Assembly (NCBI GenBank): GCA_034111875.1
Contig: JAWUWK010000093.1
Location: forward strand, 1-52,877
Direction: 5' to 3'
DNA from: Rs1 sp034111875
GTDB lineage: Bacteria > Pseudomonadota > Gammaproteobacteria > Pseudomonadales > Balneatricaceae
Length of the DNA: 52,877 nt
This document shows, one piece after another, positions 1 to 8,839 of this stretch (position 1 is the first letter of the stretch; the number at the start of each line of letters is the position of its first letter). The notes under the pieces were generated by a model. The model did no database searches, was not told where the DNA came from, and saw only the letters and a program-made list of their open reading frames with translations. The position numbers and the translations under genes were made by a program.

Positions 1-252
1 GCATTGGGTATTAACAGGGTTGTGTTTGATAAACCTGTTGGAATTAGTCTGCAAGCTATGGGTGTAAAGAAAAAAACATTTGAAGCCCTTCGTCATTTTA
101 GAGCGGGTGTTGAAGGTAATATATCTGAGTTAAAGCGAGCATTTGGTGCAGGAAAATTAACTTGGAAGGGCCATGATGGTTTCAAAGTATTTGTGTGGTC
201 TGCAGTACTCAGTGATAACGTGGTTCGCCTGGCTCGAAAAAACACCTCTTAA
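1..252 (+). CDS. DDE transposase, C-terminal fragment (5' end outside window)
   Basis: The reading frame is open from base 1 and ends with TAA at 250-252, so only the last 83 or so residues are visible. The segment FRAGVEGNISELKRAFG, followed by a W-rich stretch and SAVLSDNVVRLARK, resembles the end of DDE transposases of the IS5/IS1182/ISNCY type, where the final catalytic Glu sits in an R-x-G-x-E-x2-I-S-x-L-K helix. That Glu is present here. The family assignment within this superfamily is uncertain. I could not find a convincing terminal inverted repeat in the 274 bases that follow, so the right boundary of the element is unknown. The window edge probably cuts the element rather than the element being truncated in the cell. 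Confidence 0.6.
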   Translation, partial: ALGINRVVFDKPVGISLQAMGVKKKTFEALRHFRAGVEGNISELKRAFGAGKLTWKGHDGFKVFVWSAVLSDNVVRLARKNTS

Positions 253-526
253 TAGCTAGGGAACTGCAGAGATATAAAAAGGTGCTCCATATTGAGCGGC
301 TACTGAATCCCTGTGCTCATCGACTGTGGTTTAGGATCGTTTTTGCTCAATTTTCCGATTACTGAGTATTCAGTAGTGTTATCAAAAGGTGTTTTTAAAT
401 ATACATCAGTCAAAGCGGCTTTTTTTTTCAAAAACAACCGTTTCTGGATAGGCACTAGTTAGTCACTAGCCGATGGTGATCATATTAGTTGCGCAGTCGC
501 AGTAGGTATTGTTAGGTGGATAGAAA
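253..526. other. Intergenic stretch between transposase tail and PilZ gene
   Basis: There is no gene in these 274 bases. They include a run of nine T at about 422-430 and a short interrupted palindrome (CACTAG...CTAGTG-like) near 452-473. The right end of the insertion sequence that starts the window should fall somewhere here, but I cannot place it. Confidence 0.4.
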
Positions 527-898
527 CTAACTAGTTTTACTGCCACGTCGAATTGCTTTCTTTTGGCTGTTGACTATAAACTGACCGATCAATTTGGAGT
601 CTTGGGTGCTTAACTCAATCAAGTGACCGCTGTATATAGGCGGTTCTTGGCGGACTACTTTGATCGCGCATTCAATTTTATGCTTCTCCTCAATACCAAA
701 TTCTAAGATCACCTTATACGTTGCTTTCTTTACATTTCCCACAAATTTAAAGGCAATACCATTGCTAGAAATATTATCTACATCTACTTCTTTCCCGGCT
801 ATAATGAGTTTGATGTCATCGTTTTCTGACGGTTGGAGACGGTAATCGCCACGGTTAGTTTCATCTAAGTCATCAATTTCGAATAAAGGTTTTTTCAT
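527..898 (-). CDS. PilZ-domain c-di-GMP-binding protein, stator-linked
   Basis: The 123-residue protein carries both halves of the PilZ signature: an RxxxR motif (R16-G-D-Y-R20) and, 21 residues on, N-x-S-x-x-G (N42 to G47). These two motifs bind cyclic di-GMP in the PilZ family. The rest is a beta-rich single domain with no membrane segment, so it should be cytoplasmic. Its ATG overlaps the motB stop by four bases (ATGA-type), so it is co-translated with the flagellar stator genes. By inference it adjusts stator behaviour or motility in response to c-di-GMP, as YcgR-type proteins do, but it lacks the YcgR N-terminal domain. It ends in a basic tail (KKAIRRGSK). Confidence 0.85.
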   Translation of the reverse strand: MKKPLFEIDDLDETNRGDYRLQPSENDDIKLIIAGKEVDVDNISSNGIAFKFVGNVKKATYKVILEFGIEEKHKIECAIKVVRQEPPIYSGHLIELSTQDSKLIGQFIVNSQKKAIRRGSKTS

Positions 899-1740
899 TG
901 TGATTTTCGCTCAAGTACAAATTCAATTCTTCTATTTTCTGATTGTTGTTGCTCTGTATCATTAGCCTGAATAGGCATTGATTCGCCATATCCTGTCGCA
1001 GTCACACGGTCAGGTTGCATGCCACCACGTATGAAGTAACGTAGTACAGTAGTTGCCCGAATTGCCGACAGTTCCCAATTTGTAGGGTATCTGTTAGTGC
1101 TAATAGGTATATTGTCTGTATGTCCGCCGATAGCAAGTTTGAATTCTGGGTGTTTCCTTAGTATGTTACCGATACCATCCATAATTGGCATAGATTCACG
1201 TTTAAATTGCGCCGACCCTTTGTTGAAAAATAAATCGCCACGTATATTAATAAGTATTTTATCATCTTTTGGCGCAGAAACCTTAGAATCATTTTCACCG
1301 GCGGCACTTTTCATTAAGCGGTTAATAGACTCTGAAACTTCAGTGAGTTCACGTTGTTTTATTCGCTCCTCTTGCGCTGTTTTAATAATGGCGAGGGGGG
1401 TAGCGATGATAGGCTTGACCTCTTCTGTTGGGGCTTGTTGCTTATCTCCAGTTTCCACTGATGGATCAAGAGAATCTGTCGCAACGGTGCCTATTTCCGC
1501 TTTTTTTGAATCTACGTCCTCTTTAGTTCCTGAACCGGCGCCTGCAGTTGAGCCTTCGCCAGTGTTATTTAACGCTGATTTTACTGAGTCGATAGTTTCG
1601 TTGAATGAATCTTCTTTTATAGTCGATACTGAAAATAGTAAGATGAAAAACACTAGCAATAAGGTCACTAAATCCGCAAAGGTAACGAGCCAAGCTTTGT
1701 CATCTGAATCTTCATGGAAATTGATCGCTTTATTTATCAT
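895..1740 (-). CDS. motB: Flagellar stator protein MotB/PomB
   Basis: This is the peptidoglycan-anchoring half of the ion-driven stator. Residues 17-40 form the single transmembrane helix with the ion-binding aspartate (D23 in FADLVTLLLVFF). A low-complexity S/E/T-rich linker spans about 45-150. An OmpA-like peptidoglycan-binding domain follows at 160-278, with GHTDN (206-210) and NWELSAIRA (221-229). At 281 residues the length is normal. The gene starts nine bases after motA and overlaps the PilZ gene by four bases, so motA-motB-pilZ is one operon. I cannot tell from sequence whether the coupling ion is H+ or Na+; the MotA partner looks more PomA-like. Confidence in the family is very high. 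Confidence 0.93.
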   Translation of the reverse strand: MINKAINFHEDSDDKAWLVTFADLVTLLLVFFILLFSVSTIKEDSFNETIDSVKSALNNTGEGSTAGAGSGTKEDVDSKKAEIGTVATDSLDPSVETGDKQQAPTEEVKPIIATPLAIIKTAQEERIKQRELTEVSESINRLMKSAAGENDSKVSAPKDDKILINIRGDLFFNKGSAQFKRESMPIMDGIGNILRKHPEFKLAIGGHTDNIPISTNRYPTNWELSAIRATTVLRYFIRGGMQPDRVTATGYGESMPIQANDTEQQQSENRRIEFVLERKSQ

Positions 1741-1749
1741 CTATGAAGT

Positions 1750-2517
1750 TTACTCTTGGTTTGGGAGCATTGAGGCGCGTTTCTTTTCGGGCAAATAGGC
1801 GGATAATTGTTCATACACGTGCACCCATTGATCGTTAGTCAGTATACTGATACTACCCTCTCGAATGATTTCAAGATTGGTCACTTCTGATAAGGTTCTA
1901 GCTCGCAGCTTACCCGCCACAGGCAAGAATACCATCGTGGCCATTAAGGATCCGTAAAAAGTTGTTAGTAGTGCCACTGCCATAGACGGACCAATGGTTT
2001 CAGGATTATCTAATTGGCTTAACATTTGTATTAAGCCAATAAGTGTACCTAACATTCCGAAAGCCGGTGAGTAGCTTGCCATTTTTTTAAACACATCTTG
2101 TGCTGCAAAATGACGAGCGATTAAAGAGTCAATTTCATTTTGCAATGTATTGCGAATCACTTGTTCAGAGGCCGCTTCAGCAAGTAAGTTACAAGCGCGT
2201 TTGAGTACTTTAGAATCAGTTTTAATATGGGTCATTTTCAGCAGTCCATGACGATGACTAATTTTACTCAGCTCTATCATCGTATCAATCATATCTGAAG
2301 TATTGGTTTTATCTCTTGTGAAAACAAAATAGGCCGCCTTAAAGCCATTGACTACATCTTTAAAAGGTACTGTCAATAACGTTGCTGCTAATGTACCGCC
2401 GACAACTATCATAAGACCAGGTATATTAATGAAAACGTCGGGAGTGCCGCCTAAAAAAATAGCGGATACAATCAGTGCTATACCCGATATAATGCCGATC
2501 AGTGAAGCGAAATCCAT
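1750..2517 (-). CDS. motA: Flagellar stator protein MotA/PomA
   Basis: This 255-residue inner-membrane protein has four predicted hydrophobic helices: about 5-23 and 32-50, then 150-170 and 180-205. The cytoplasmic loop between the pairs is charged, as in MotA/PomA. The stretch from PAFGMLGTLIGLIQML to GPSMAVALLTTFYGS is the family hallmark (ion-pore helices 3 and 4). Start and size match PomA/MotC (about 253 residues) better than enterobacterial MotA (295). The start codon is preceded by AAAGGT about 12 bases upstream. It is the first gene of the three-gene stator operon, which points away from the DUF72 gene. Confidence 0.92.
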   Translation of the reverse strand: MDFASLIGIISGIALIVSAIFLGGTPDVFINIPGLMIVVGGTLAATLLTVPFKDVVNGFKAAYFVFTRDKTNTSDMIDTMIELSKISHRHGLLKMTHIKTDSKVLKRACNLLAEAASEQVIRNTLQNEIDSLIARHFAAQDVFKKMASYSPAFGMLGTLIGLIQMLSQLDNPETIGPSMAVALLTTFYGSLMATMVFLPVAGKLRARTLSEVTNLEIIREGSISILTNDQWVHVYEQLSAYLPEKKRASMLPNQE

Positions 2518-2625
2518 ATTTTAATAATACCTTTTATGTCGTTTCAATCTTTAGTTTAGCGTTAAGTCTTGATTATGCCGCACTTTACTGATGCTGAGTT
2601 GCTTATTTATTGGGTGTTTAGATTT

Positions 2626-3477
2626 ATGTCGCAGAAAATTTATCTCGGTTTAGCTCAGTGGCATCATCGCAAATGGTACCCTAATAGCGCTTCTTCCAGC
2701 CAATCATTACCGCGTTATTCTCATAGTTTTTCATCTGTAGAGGGCAATAGTTCTTTTTATGCACTGCCCAGTGAAAATAATCTCCGTTTGTGGGATGAGA
2801 TAACACCGGATCATTTCAAATTTTGCTTCAAGTTTCCAAAAGAAATATCACATAAACAGAGTCTTACCTATTGTTCACGGCAGGTTTCGGAATTTCTTAA
2901 CCGTATTTGTGTATTATCAGAAAAGTTGGGTATTATCTGGTTACAATTAGATCCAGGTTTTGGCGCCTCTAACCTGTCGCTGTTAAATCACTTTTTACAG
3001 CAATTACCCACAGAGTTTAGTTACGCCGTAGAGGTAAGGAACTTAGATTTTTTTAGAAAAGATGAGATTGAAAAGCAATTTAACCAACTCCTGTTTAGCT
3101 ACAATATTAATCGGGTTATTTTTGATACGCGAAGTTTATTTGCTAATGCCGCTAATCCTGACCGAGCGACGTTGCAGGCGTTAAAGGCAAAACCGAAAGT
3201 ACCCACCCATGTGCTTCATACCAGTGATCAGCCTTTCGTTAGAATAATAGTGCCGATGAATAGAGAACTTGCCCAAAAGCAAATTGAACAGTGGGTAGCG
3301 AAAGCGGCTGTTTGGATAGAAGGTGGATTAACCCCCTATATGTTCTTTCATACCCCCGATAATGTCTTGGCGCCGGAGTTTGCTCGATATTTTAGTCAAC
3401 TACTGGCTTTAAAATGTCCAGAAATTGCGTTGATTCAACTTTGGGATAGAGATCAAAAACAGGCCGTTTTGTTTTAA
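2626..3477 (+). CDS. DUF72 (YecE-like) TIM-barrel protein
   Basis: The start at 2626 (MSQKIYLGLAQW) gives 283 residues. An upstream in-frame start at 2569 would add 19 residues that do not resemble the family N-terminus. DUF72 proteins begin with a strand leading into a G-x-x-x-W motif, seen here as LGLAQWHHRKWYP. The family hallmarks N-S-S-F-Y (in EGNSSFYALP), F-x-F-K-F-P (FCFKFPKEISH), E-V-R (AVEVRNLDFF) and the closing PYMFFHTPDN are all visible. The family's biochemical role is unproven; a (beta/alpha)8 barrel with a conserved polar pocket suggests an enzyme. It is a single-gene unit between the stator operon and the cold-shock gene. Confidence 0.8.
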   Translation: MSQKIYLGLAQWHHRKWYPNSASSSQSLPRYSHSFSSVEGNSSFYALPSENNLRLWDEITPDHFKFCFKFPKEISHKQSLTYCSRQVSEFLNRICVLSEKLGIIWLQLDPGFGASNLSLLNHFLQQLPTEFSYAVEVRNLDFFRKDEIEKQFNQLLFSYNINRVIFDTRSLFANAANPDRATLQALKAKPKVPTHVLHTSDQPFVRIIVPMNRELAQKQIEQWVAKAAVWIEGGLTPYMFFHTPDNVLAPEFARYFSQLLALKCPEIALIQLWDRDQKQAVLF

Positions 3478-3575
3478 GACAATGAATATCGCAAGTGGAG
3501 TGTTTATCTAGCAGTGATAAGTAAAATGCGCGATGCTGATGATCGCACAAGGGCTAATAAATAATAGCGTGGTTA

Positions 3576-4037
3576 TTAAGTGCGCAAAATAGATACATCT
3601 TCTGCTTGCAGGCCTTTATCGCTATCTCGTGTGTGAAATTTAACTTGCTGTCCTTCACTTAAAGAGCGGTGTCCACGACCGCGAATATTGCGAAAATGTA
3701 CAAACACATCATCGCCATTTTCTCGAGTTATAAAACCGAACCCTTTTGAAACATTGAACCATTTAACGCTGCCTTGTTCGCGATCATCGTCCTCAAAGTC
3801 TTCTTCGTTATCATACTCGGCACCATTTTCTCTTACATCTGCAAAGTCTGCATCTGAGTTAGTTTGTGCATTAAATGCTGCTAATGCACAGCTACCTAGC
3901 ACCACAGCAAATATAATGACTAGCACAGAAGTCTCAAATTGGATGGCGACGCCAGCAAATGTTTTGAGTAAAAAAGGGATTAAAACCGCAGCTATAGCAC
4001 TGGCGAGGAGACTGCGTATAAGTTGATTACCACTCAT
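3576..4037 (-). CDS. Membrane-anchored cold-shock-domain protein
   Basis: The 153 residues divide into two parts. Residues 9-55 form two hydrophobic segments, predicted to be membrane helices. After a very acidic linker (about 60-87, rich in D and E) comes a complete cold-shock domain at 88-150. Its RNP1 (KGFGFI, 98-103) and RNP2 (VFVHF, 111-115) RNA-binding motifs are intact. Typical CspA proteins are about 70 residues and soluble, so this is a CSD tethered to the inner membrane with the domain probably facing the cytoplasm. It likely binds single-stranded RNA or DNA near the membrane; no specific function is known to me. It is monocistronic, with a long upstream gap. Confidence 0.8.
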   Translation of the reverse strand: MSGNQLIRSLLASAIAAVLIPFLLKTFAGVAIQFETSVLVIIFAVVLGSCALAAFNAQTNSDADFADVRENGAEYDNEEDFEDDDREQGSVKWFNVSKGFGFITRENGDDVFVHFRNIRGRGHRSLSEGQQVKFHTRDSDKGLQAEDVSILRT

Positions 4038-4461
4038 CTAATATTTCTCTTATAAAGTTAAAAAATTACGTACAAAAAGTCATCTTAGGATGACACAATA
4101 AATAAATTCAAAATTACGTGCTTTCCAATATCCGAACGGTGAATATGTATACAGAGTTTTTGTTTAACATTCAATTAAATTATGGTTTGTCTTTTGGTAT
4201 TTATCCACGGATGCATTTGAACTCTGATTGATAGTCAGCCATTATCTTATAAAGTTAGATATATCAAGTGGATAGTAATGAAATCTATTATCATTAAGTG
4301 GTTGCTGCTATCTGTCCTTAAGGTCTGTGATTATGCGTGGTGATGATAAAGTTTGTTTACCTTAAAGGCTGAGCTGGGTATCCTGTGTGTCTTTTGCTGT
4401 CCTAGTGGATGCATTAGGCAAGTTGAAGCATAATCATTTCCTTTAAGTGTTTGAGGTCTAG
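4038..4461. other. Divergent intergenic region, CSD gene / slyX
   Basis: These 424 bases lie between the starts of the minus-strand cold-shock-domain gene and slyX, so they must hold both promoters. The stretch next to the cold-shock gene could be a long 5' leader, as for many csp genes. I see no clear sigma-70 promoter pair, hairpin or small ORF that I could defend. Confidence 0.3.
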
Positions 4462-4665
4462 ATGGAAGATAGGATGGCAGAGCTGGAGTCTAGGGTGGCT
4501 TTTCAAGAGCAGATGATAGACCAGCTCAATGATGTGGTATCAAAACAAGACAAAGTGTTAATTGATTTGACTAGGGTGGTAGAAATCTTGAATCAAAAGG
4601 TTAATCTTAGTCAAACTGGTCAGAATTCTATAGAAAGTCATGATGCGCCTCCTCCGCATTATTGA
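4462..4665 (+). CDS. slyX: SlyX family protein
   Basis: At 67 residues it has the normal SlyX size. It is a predicted coiled coil for most of its length (ELESRVAFQEQMIDQLNDVV, then further heptads), followed by a flexible segment and the C-terminal PPPHY that is diagnostic of the family. SlyX has no established biochemical function; in other gammaproteobacteria it often lies near slyD or other housekeeping genes. Here it stands alone between the cold-shock gene and plsB. The ATG at 4462 is the only start that gives the usual N-terminus. Confidence 0.88.
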   Translation: MEDRMAELESRVAFQEQMIDQLNDVVSKQDKVLIDLTRVVEILNQKVNLSQTGQNSIESHDAPPPHY

Positions 4666-4993
4666 TATATCATGATTTTTTGTATTACAAGAGACCTTTT
4701 TACTAAGTAGCTAGCGAAGGTAAAGCAACGCAGAAAACCGAAAAACTGCAGTTGATAGTTATCATTGGGGATTTTGAGTTTATTTAACGTCGCATAACTG
4801 AGTGAAGTCATAGTGTAAAGGTTTCACAATGTTTTTGCATATTAAAAAAATATCCAACTAGTCTGTATTAAAGCTATTAATATATTTTGAAAACGTCAGG
4901 TTTTATGTCTTGTTTTGTTGTCGGGATTCATTTTATTAAAAATAGAGTGAAAAGTTATGATTGTAAATTTAAATTTCAAGGTATGCCAGTTTT
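4666..4993. other. Intergenic region slyX / plsB
   Basis: This 328-base AT-rich gap should carry the plsB promoter. I see only weak candidate hexamers, no stable stem-loop with a T-run to end slyX, and no additional gene. Confidence 0.3.
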
Positions 4994-7285
4994 ATGGAGT
5001 TAATTGGAAAGTTTCTGAATAAGCTTTTTGTCAGGGCGAATGTGTTTGGCGATGAGCATTTGCGAATTAACTCTGAGGCTATATACGTACTTGAGTCGTC
5101 TCGTTCAGAGCACTTAGCTTTATTGAACCTATCCCTGCTCCAAAAAGGCAGTTCTGTAGGACATCGCTGTTTATTATCTGCCGATCCAAAATCGTCTCAG
5201 GCGTTGGCTTATCGATTGGAATCACTGTTAGAAAAACTCGAGTTTAATAATGCGACTGAGGATATTTATATTGTCCCAGTGTCTATTTTTCATGGGAATT
5301 TGCCTAATAGAGAGTCTTCTTGGTGGCGGGTTGTTTTTTCAGAGCGCTGGGGGCCTAGAGGTTGGTGGGGTCGATTAGTCGGTTTAGTAGTTAATGGTCG
5401 ACAAACTATTTTGCAACTAGATCAGCCATTTTCGCTGAGAAAAATGATGCATGAAGGCGGATTACAGCCTTCGGGGTCAAATGCAGTAAAGATTGTTAAA
5501 ACATTGCAGCTGCACTTTATACAAAGAAGGCTGGCAACTTTTGGTCCCGATCTGTCCAATCGCAAAGAGTTAATAGCGAAAATAATTAATCAAACCGATA
5601 TACAATTACATATTCAACAGTACAGTGAACACAAGAAACTGAATTTTTTTCAGGCGCAAAAGTATGCTCAACAGCAATTGCAGGGCATAGCAACTAATCT
5701 TAGTCCAAGTTTTGTCCGGCTAACCAGTGGTCTGCTAAATTGGTTTTTTCAGCGAACCTATCGCCAAGTAAAAATACAAGGTGTGGATAAAATTCGTGAG
5801 TACGCCAAAGATTATCAGTTGGTCTATTTACCCTGCCATCGAAGCCATATGGACTATGTGCTGATGTCTTGGAATTTGCATCGCCAAGGTTTAATGATTC
5901 CCCATGTTATGGCAGGTGATAATTTGAATGCGGCGATTCTAGGCCGTGGTCTGAAAATGGGTGGCGCTGTTTTTATGCGCCGCTCTTTTTATGACGATCC
6001 TCTCTATGTAGCTCTCTTTAAAAGTTATGTCATGCAGTTGCATAGTAATGGCCATGCAATAGAATATTTTGTTGAAGGTGGGCGCTCGCGCACAGGTCGT
6101 TTATTGGCTCCTAAAAGCGGTATGTTGGCTATGACGTTAGAAGCGTCTTTGCAAATTAACATTAAGCCCATTGCGCTGGTCCCTGTGTGGATCAGTTACG
6201 ACAAGCTGGTTGAATCAAAGAGTTACTCTAGTCAGTTGTCAAACAACAAGAAAGCGCCGGAATCTTTAATCGGTTTACTGCAGAGTCTAAAGGTATTTAA
6301 AGGTGTTTTTGGTGACGCTGTGGTGAGCTTTGCAGAACCTGTAATAGTCAATGATAATTTTTCTAAGTTTGACGATATTAAAGCTAAAAGTAACTACCTA
6401 GCACAGAGGGTAATGGAGCGCATAAACTCGGCGTGTTATGTAAATGAAACAGCTTTATTGGCCACGGTATTACTATCAGAGAGACGCTTGCGCTTAACCC
6501 GAGAGCAGTTAATTGAGCGGGTAAATCAGTTATCATCAATTCTGATAAAAATGCCCAATGCGCCTGTGGGTATTGCCAAAGGTAATGTTTCCCAGTGGAT
6601 AGACGCAGCGAGCTTGCGCAACCAGTTATCAGTCAACTCCGAAGATGTCTTTTTGTCCACAGAGCAGGCCTGTGATATGACCTTTTATCGCAACCAAATA
6701 CATCACTTAACCTTGTTAGTCGGTTTATACTTGTTGGTGGCTAAGCGCTACCACAAGCCTTTGACCCAATCTATTTCAAAGCTGATTAAAGCAGTGTACC
6801 CCTATTTGGCAAAAGAATTATTTTGGCCATGGCAAGGAGTAGAAGTGATTCATGCTTTAAAAAATATAAGAAGTCTATTAATAGACCAGCAGTTGATTAT
6901 TGAGCACGATAAATGCTTAACTGTGCGTAACACTGCCTTGTCCGTCGCTTTGATGCAAACGGTTGAGCCTTACTTGTTGCGTTATTATATTGTTTTCAGA
7001 TTGCTTCAAGAGTTTAAAGAATTACCCGAAGACGACTTGATAGAAGAGTCTGTACGTCTTGCAAGTTTGTTGCATATGGAGTTTGGTTTTCAGTCACCGG
7101 AATACACAGACGCCAAAGGAATCGGTCGTTTTGTTCAGGCGATGCAAGAGCAGCAGGTCTTGTCTAAAAATGCTGCTGAGGCAATATTTTCCAGTGTCGA
7201 TGCCAGTGTGCTAATGACGAGATCTAAGCAAATATTACTGCCGCACTATATTCAGTTAATTGAGGAGAGCATCAGAAAACACTGA
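4994..7285 (+). CDS. plsB: Glycerol-3-phosphate 1-O-acyltransferase PlsB
   Basis: PlsB catalyses the first committed step of phospholipid synthesis, transferring an acyl chain from acyl-ACP or acyl-CoA to sn-glycerol-3-phosphate at the inner membrane. The catalytic block HRSHMD (282-287, H-x4-D), the following GRGLKMGGAVFMRRSF segment, the substrate-binding EGGRSRTG (361-368) and the later I-x-P-I-A-L-V-P-V-W-I-S-Y block are all present in order. At 763 residues it is slightly shorter than the E. coli enzyme (about 807), with no internal gap. A Shine-Dalgarno-like AAGGT lies about 12 bases before the ATG. It is convergent with gatB. Confidence 0.95.
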   Translation: MELIGKFLNKLFVRANVFGDEHLRINSEAIYVLESSRSEHLALLNLSLLQKGSSVGHRCLLSADPKSSQALAYRLESLLEKLEFNNATEDIYIVPVSIFHGNLPNRESSWWRVVFSERWGPRGWWGRLVGLVVNGRQTILQLDQPFSLRKMMHEGGLQPSGSNAVKIVKTLQLHFIQRRLATFGPDLSNRKELIAKIINQTDIQLHIQQYSEHKKLNFFQAQKYAQQQLQGIATNLSPSFVRLTSGLLNWFFQRTYRQVKIQGVDKIREYAKDYQLVYLPCHRSHMDYVLMSWNLHRQGLMIPHVMAGDNLNAAILGRGLKMGGAVFMRRSFYDDPLYVALFKSYVMQLHSNGHAIEYFVEGGRSRTGRLLAPKSGMLAMTLEASLQINIKPIALVPVWISYDKLVESKSYSSQLSNNKKAPESLIGLLQSLKVFKGVFGDAVVSFAEPVIVNDNFSKFDDIKAKSNYLAQRVMERINSACYVNETALLATVLLSERRLRLTREQLIERVNQLSSILIKMPNAPVGIAKGNVSQWIDAASLRNQLSVNSEDVFLSTEQACDMTFYRNQIHHLTLLVGLYLLVAKRYHKPLTQSISKLIKAVYPYLAKELFWPWQGVEVIHALKNIRSLLIDQQLIIEHDKCLTVRNTALSVALMQTVEPYLLRYYIVFRLLQEFKELPEDDLIEESVRLASLLHMEFGFQSPEYTDAKGIGRFVQAMQEQQVLSKNAAEAIFSSVDASVLMTRSKQILLPHYIQLIEESIRKH

Positions 7286-7377
7286 GTGTAGATAAAAAAG
7301 TGATTTATTGTAGGAGGTGAGCAGCCAACATGCTCCTTATTAGCTTAATAAAGAGTATCTTAGCTGCAATGTAATAC

Positions 7378-8829
7378 TTAGCAAAGAGCGTCTAAAATAG
7401 GTTTGAGCAAGGCTTGTACTTGCCCGGGATTTGCTTTTCCCTGTGAGGCTTTCATGATTTGGCCCATAAAGAAGCCTAGCATTTTTCCGCGTTTATCGGC
7501 TTCAGCCGCAATATATTGTTGAACTTGTTCGTCATTCTTGGTCACGATCTCACGCACGATTGCTTCAATAGAGCCTGAGTCAGTCATCTGCTTTAGACCT
7601 TTGCTTTGAATCACTTGATCAGCGCTGCCTGCACCATTCCACATTGCTTCAAAAACCTGTTTAGCAGCCGCCACAGAAACAGTGTTATCTTGGATGCGCG
7701 ACAGAAGGCTAGCTAGCGCGTTAGCATCTATTGGAGAATCTTCTATGCGCGTGTCGTGTGAGTTGAGTGTCTTGGCCACTTCCCCGAGTAACCAATTAGC
7801 AGAAATTTTTGGATCATTAGTCGCTTTGGCTACAATTTCAAAATAGTCCGCTTGAGGTTTATTTGCGCTGAGGGTTAGTGCATCATTTTCAGTGAGTTGA
7901 TAACTGTCTTTAAAACGTTGTTTTCGAGCGTCAGGTAGTTCTGGTAAGCGTTTACGAATAGTTTCTATGTAATCGTCTTCAATTACAATCGGCAGTAGGT
8001 CAGGGCAGGGAAAATAACGATAATCGTTGGCTTCTTCTTTGCTGCGCATGGTCCGAGTTTGGTCTTTGTCCGCGTCGTAAAGCCGCGTTTCTTGCGGAAT
8101 ATTGCCGCCATCTTCTAAAATTTCTATTTGCCGAATGATCTCGCCTGTTATAGCTTTTTCGATAAATCTAAAAGAGTTTAGGTTTTTAGTTTCAGTGCGA
8201 TTTCCGAGCTTGTCATCGCCTTTGATACGCACGGATACATTGCAGTCTACTCGAAATGAGCCCTCTGCCATGTTGCCATCACATATGCCAATACTGGTTA
8301 CTATAGAGTGAATTTTTCTGGCGTAAGCAACTGCTTCTTCCGCGCTGCGCATATCGGGTTCTGATACTATCTCCAGTAAGGGTGTTCCGGCGCGGTTCAA
8401 GTCTATACCTGACATGTCGGCGAACTTTTCGTGCAGAGATTTACCGGCATCTTCTTCCAAGTGAGCACGAGTTACGCCAATGGTTCTAGTGCTGTTATCG
8501 CCTAAGCTGATTTCTAGTTGGCCGAGGCCTACTATAGGATAAAATAGTTGACTGGTCTGATAGCCTTTAGGTGAATCCGGATAAAAATAGTTCTTGCGAT
8601 CAAACACTGATGTTTTACTGATTTCAGCGTTGATAGCGGTGCCGAACATCACAGCCATTTCAAGCGCTTTAGTGTTGAAAACAGGTAGAGTGCCGGGCAG
8701 TGCTAAATCAACGGCACAAGCTTGTACGTTTGGTTCTGCTCCGAATTGCGTGCTCGCCCCAGAGAAAATTTTACTGCTAGTAGCTAGCTGGGCATGTATT
8801 TCTAAACCTATAACGGCTTCCCATTGCAT
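7378..8829 (-). CDS. gatB: Asp-tRNA(Asn)/Glu-tRNA(Gln) amidotransferase subunit B
   Basis: This is the kinase/tRNA-binding subunit of GatCAB, which converts mischarged Glu-tRNA(Gln) and Asp-tRNA(Asn) to the amidated forms. The start at 8829 (MQWEAVIGLEIHAQL) is chosen because AAGGAG lies seven bases upstream and it begins just after the gatA stop. A longer frame reaching 8901 would run into gatA and add non-family residues. Family blocks GLEIHAQL, YFYPDSPKGYQ, NLNSFRF and YRYFPCPDLLP are present, and the helical YqeY-like tail ends the protein. At 483 residues the length is normal. It is the last gene of gatCAB. Its presence implies that GlnRS and/or AsnRS specificity is indirect in this organism. 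Confidence 0.95.
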   Translation of the reverse strand: MQWEAVIGLEIHAQLATSSKIFSGASTQFGAEPNVQACAVDLALPGTLPVFNTKALEMAVMFGTAINAEISKTSVFDRKNYFYPDSPKGYQTSQLFYPIVGLGQLEISLGDNSTRTIGVTRAHLEEDAGKSLHEKFADMSGIDLNRAGTPLLEIVSEPDMRSAEEAVAYARKIHSIVTSIGICDGNMAEGSFRVDCNVSVRIKGDDKLGNRTETKNLNSFRFIEKAITGEIIRQIEILEDGGNIPQETRLYDADKDQTRTMRSKEEANDYRYFPCPDLLPIVIEDDYIETIRKRLPELPDARKQRFKDSYQLTENDALTLSANKPQADYFEIVAKATNDPKISANWLLGEVAKTLNSHDTRIEDSPIDANALASLLSRIQDNTVSVAAAKQVFEAMWNGAGSADQVIQSKGLKQMTDSGSIEAIVREIVTKNDEQVQQYIAAEADKRGKMLGFFMGQIMKASQGKANPGQVQALLKPILDALC

Positions 8830-8839
8830 AGTGATCTCC

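Noticed and set aside
253..526. Right end of the first insertion sequence
   Set aside because: Several short palindromes occur, but without the left end no inverted repeat can be matched.
1097..1798. 233-residue plus-strand frame opposite motB
   Set aside because: Entirely antisense to motB, whose domains are unmistakable; composition is that of a reverse-frame shadow.
7315..7345. Possible terminator hairpin between plsB and gatB (GAGCA/TGCTC)
   Set aside because: Only a 5-bp stem plus a bulged extension and no T-run on either strand; too weak to call.
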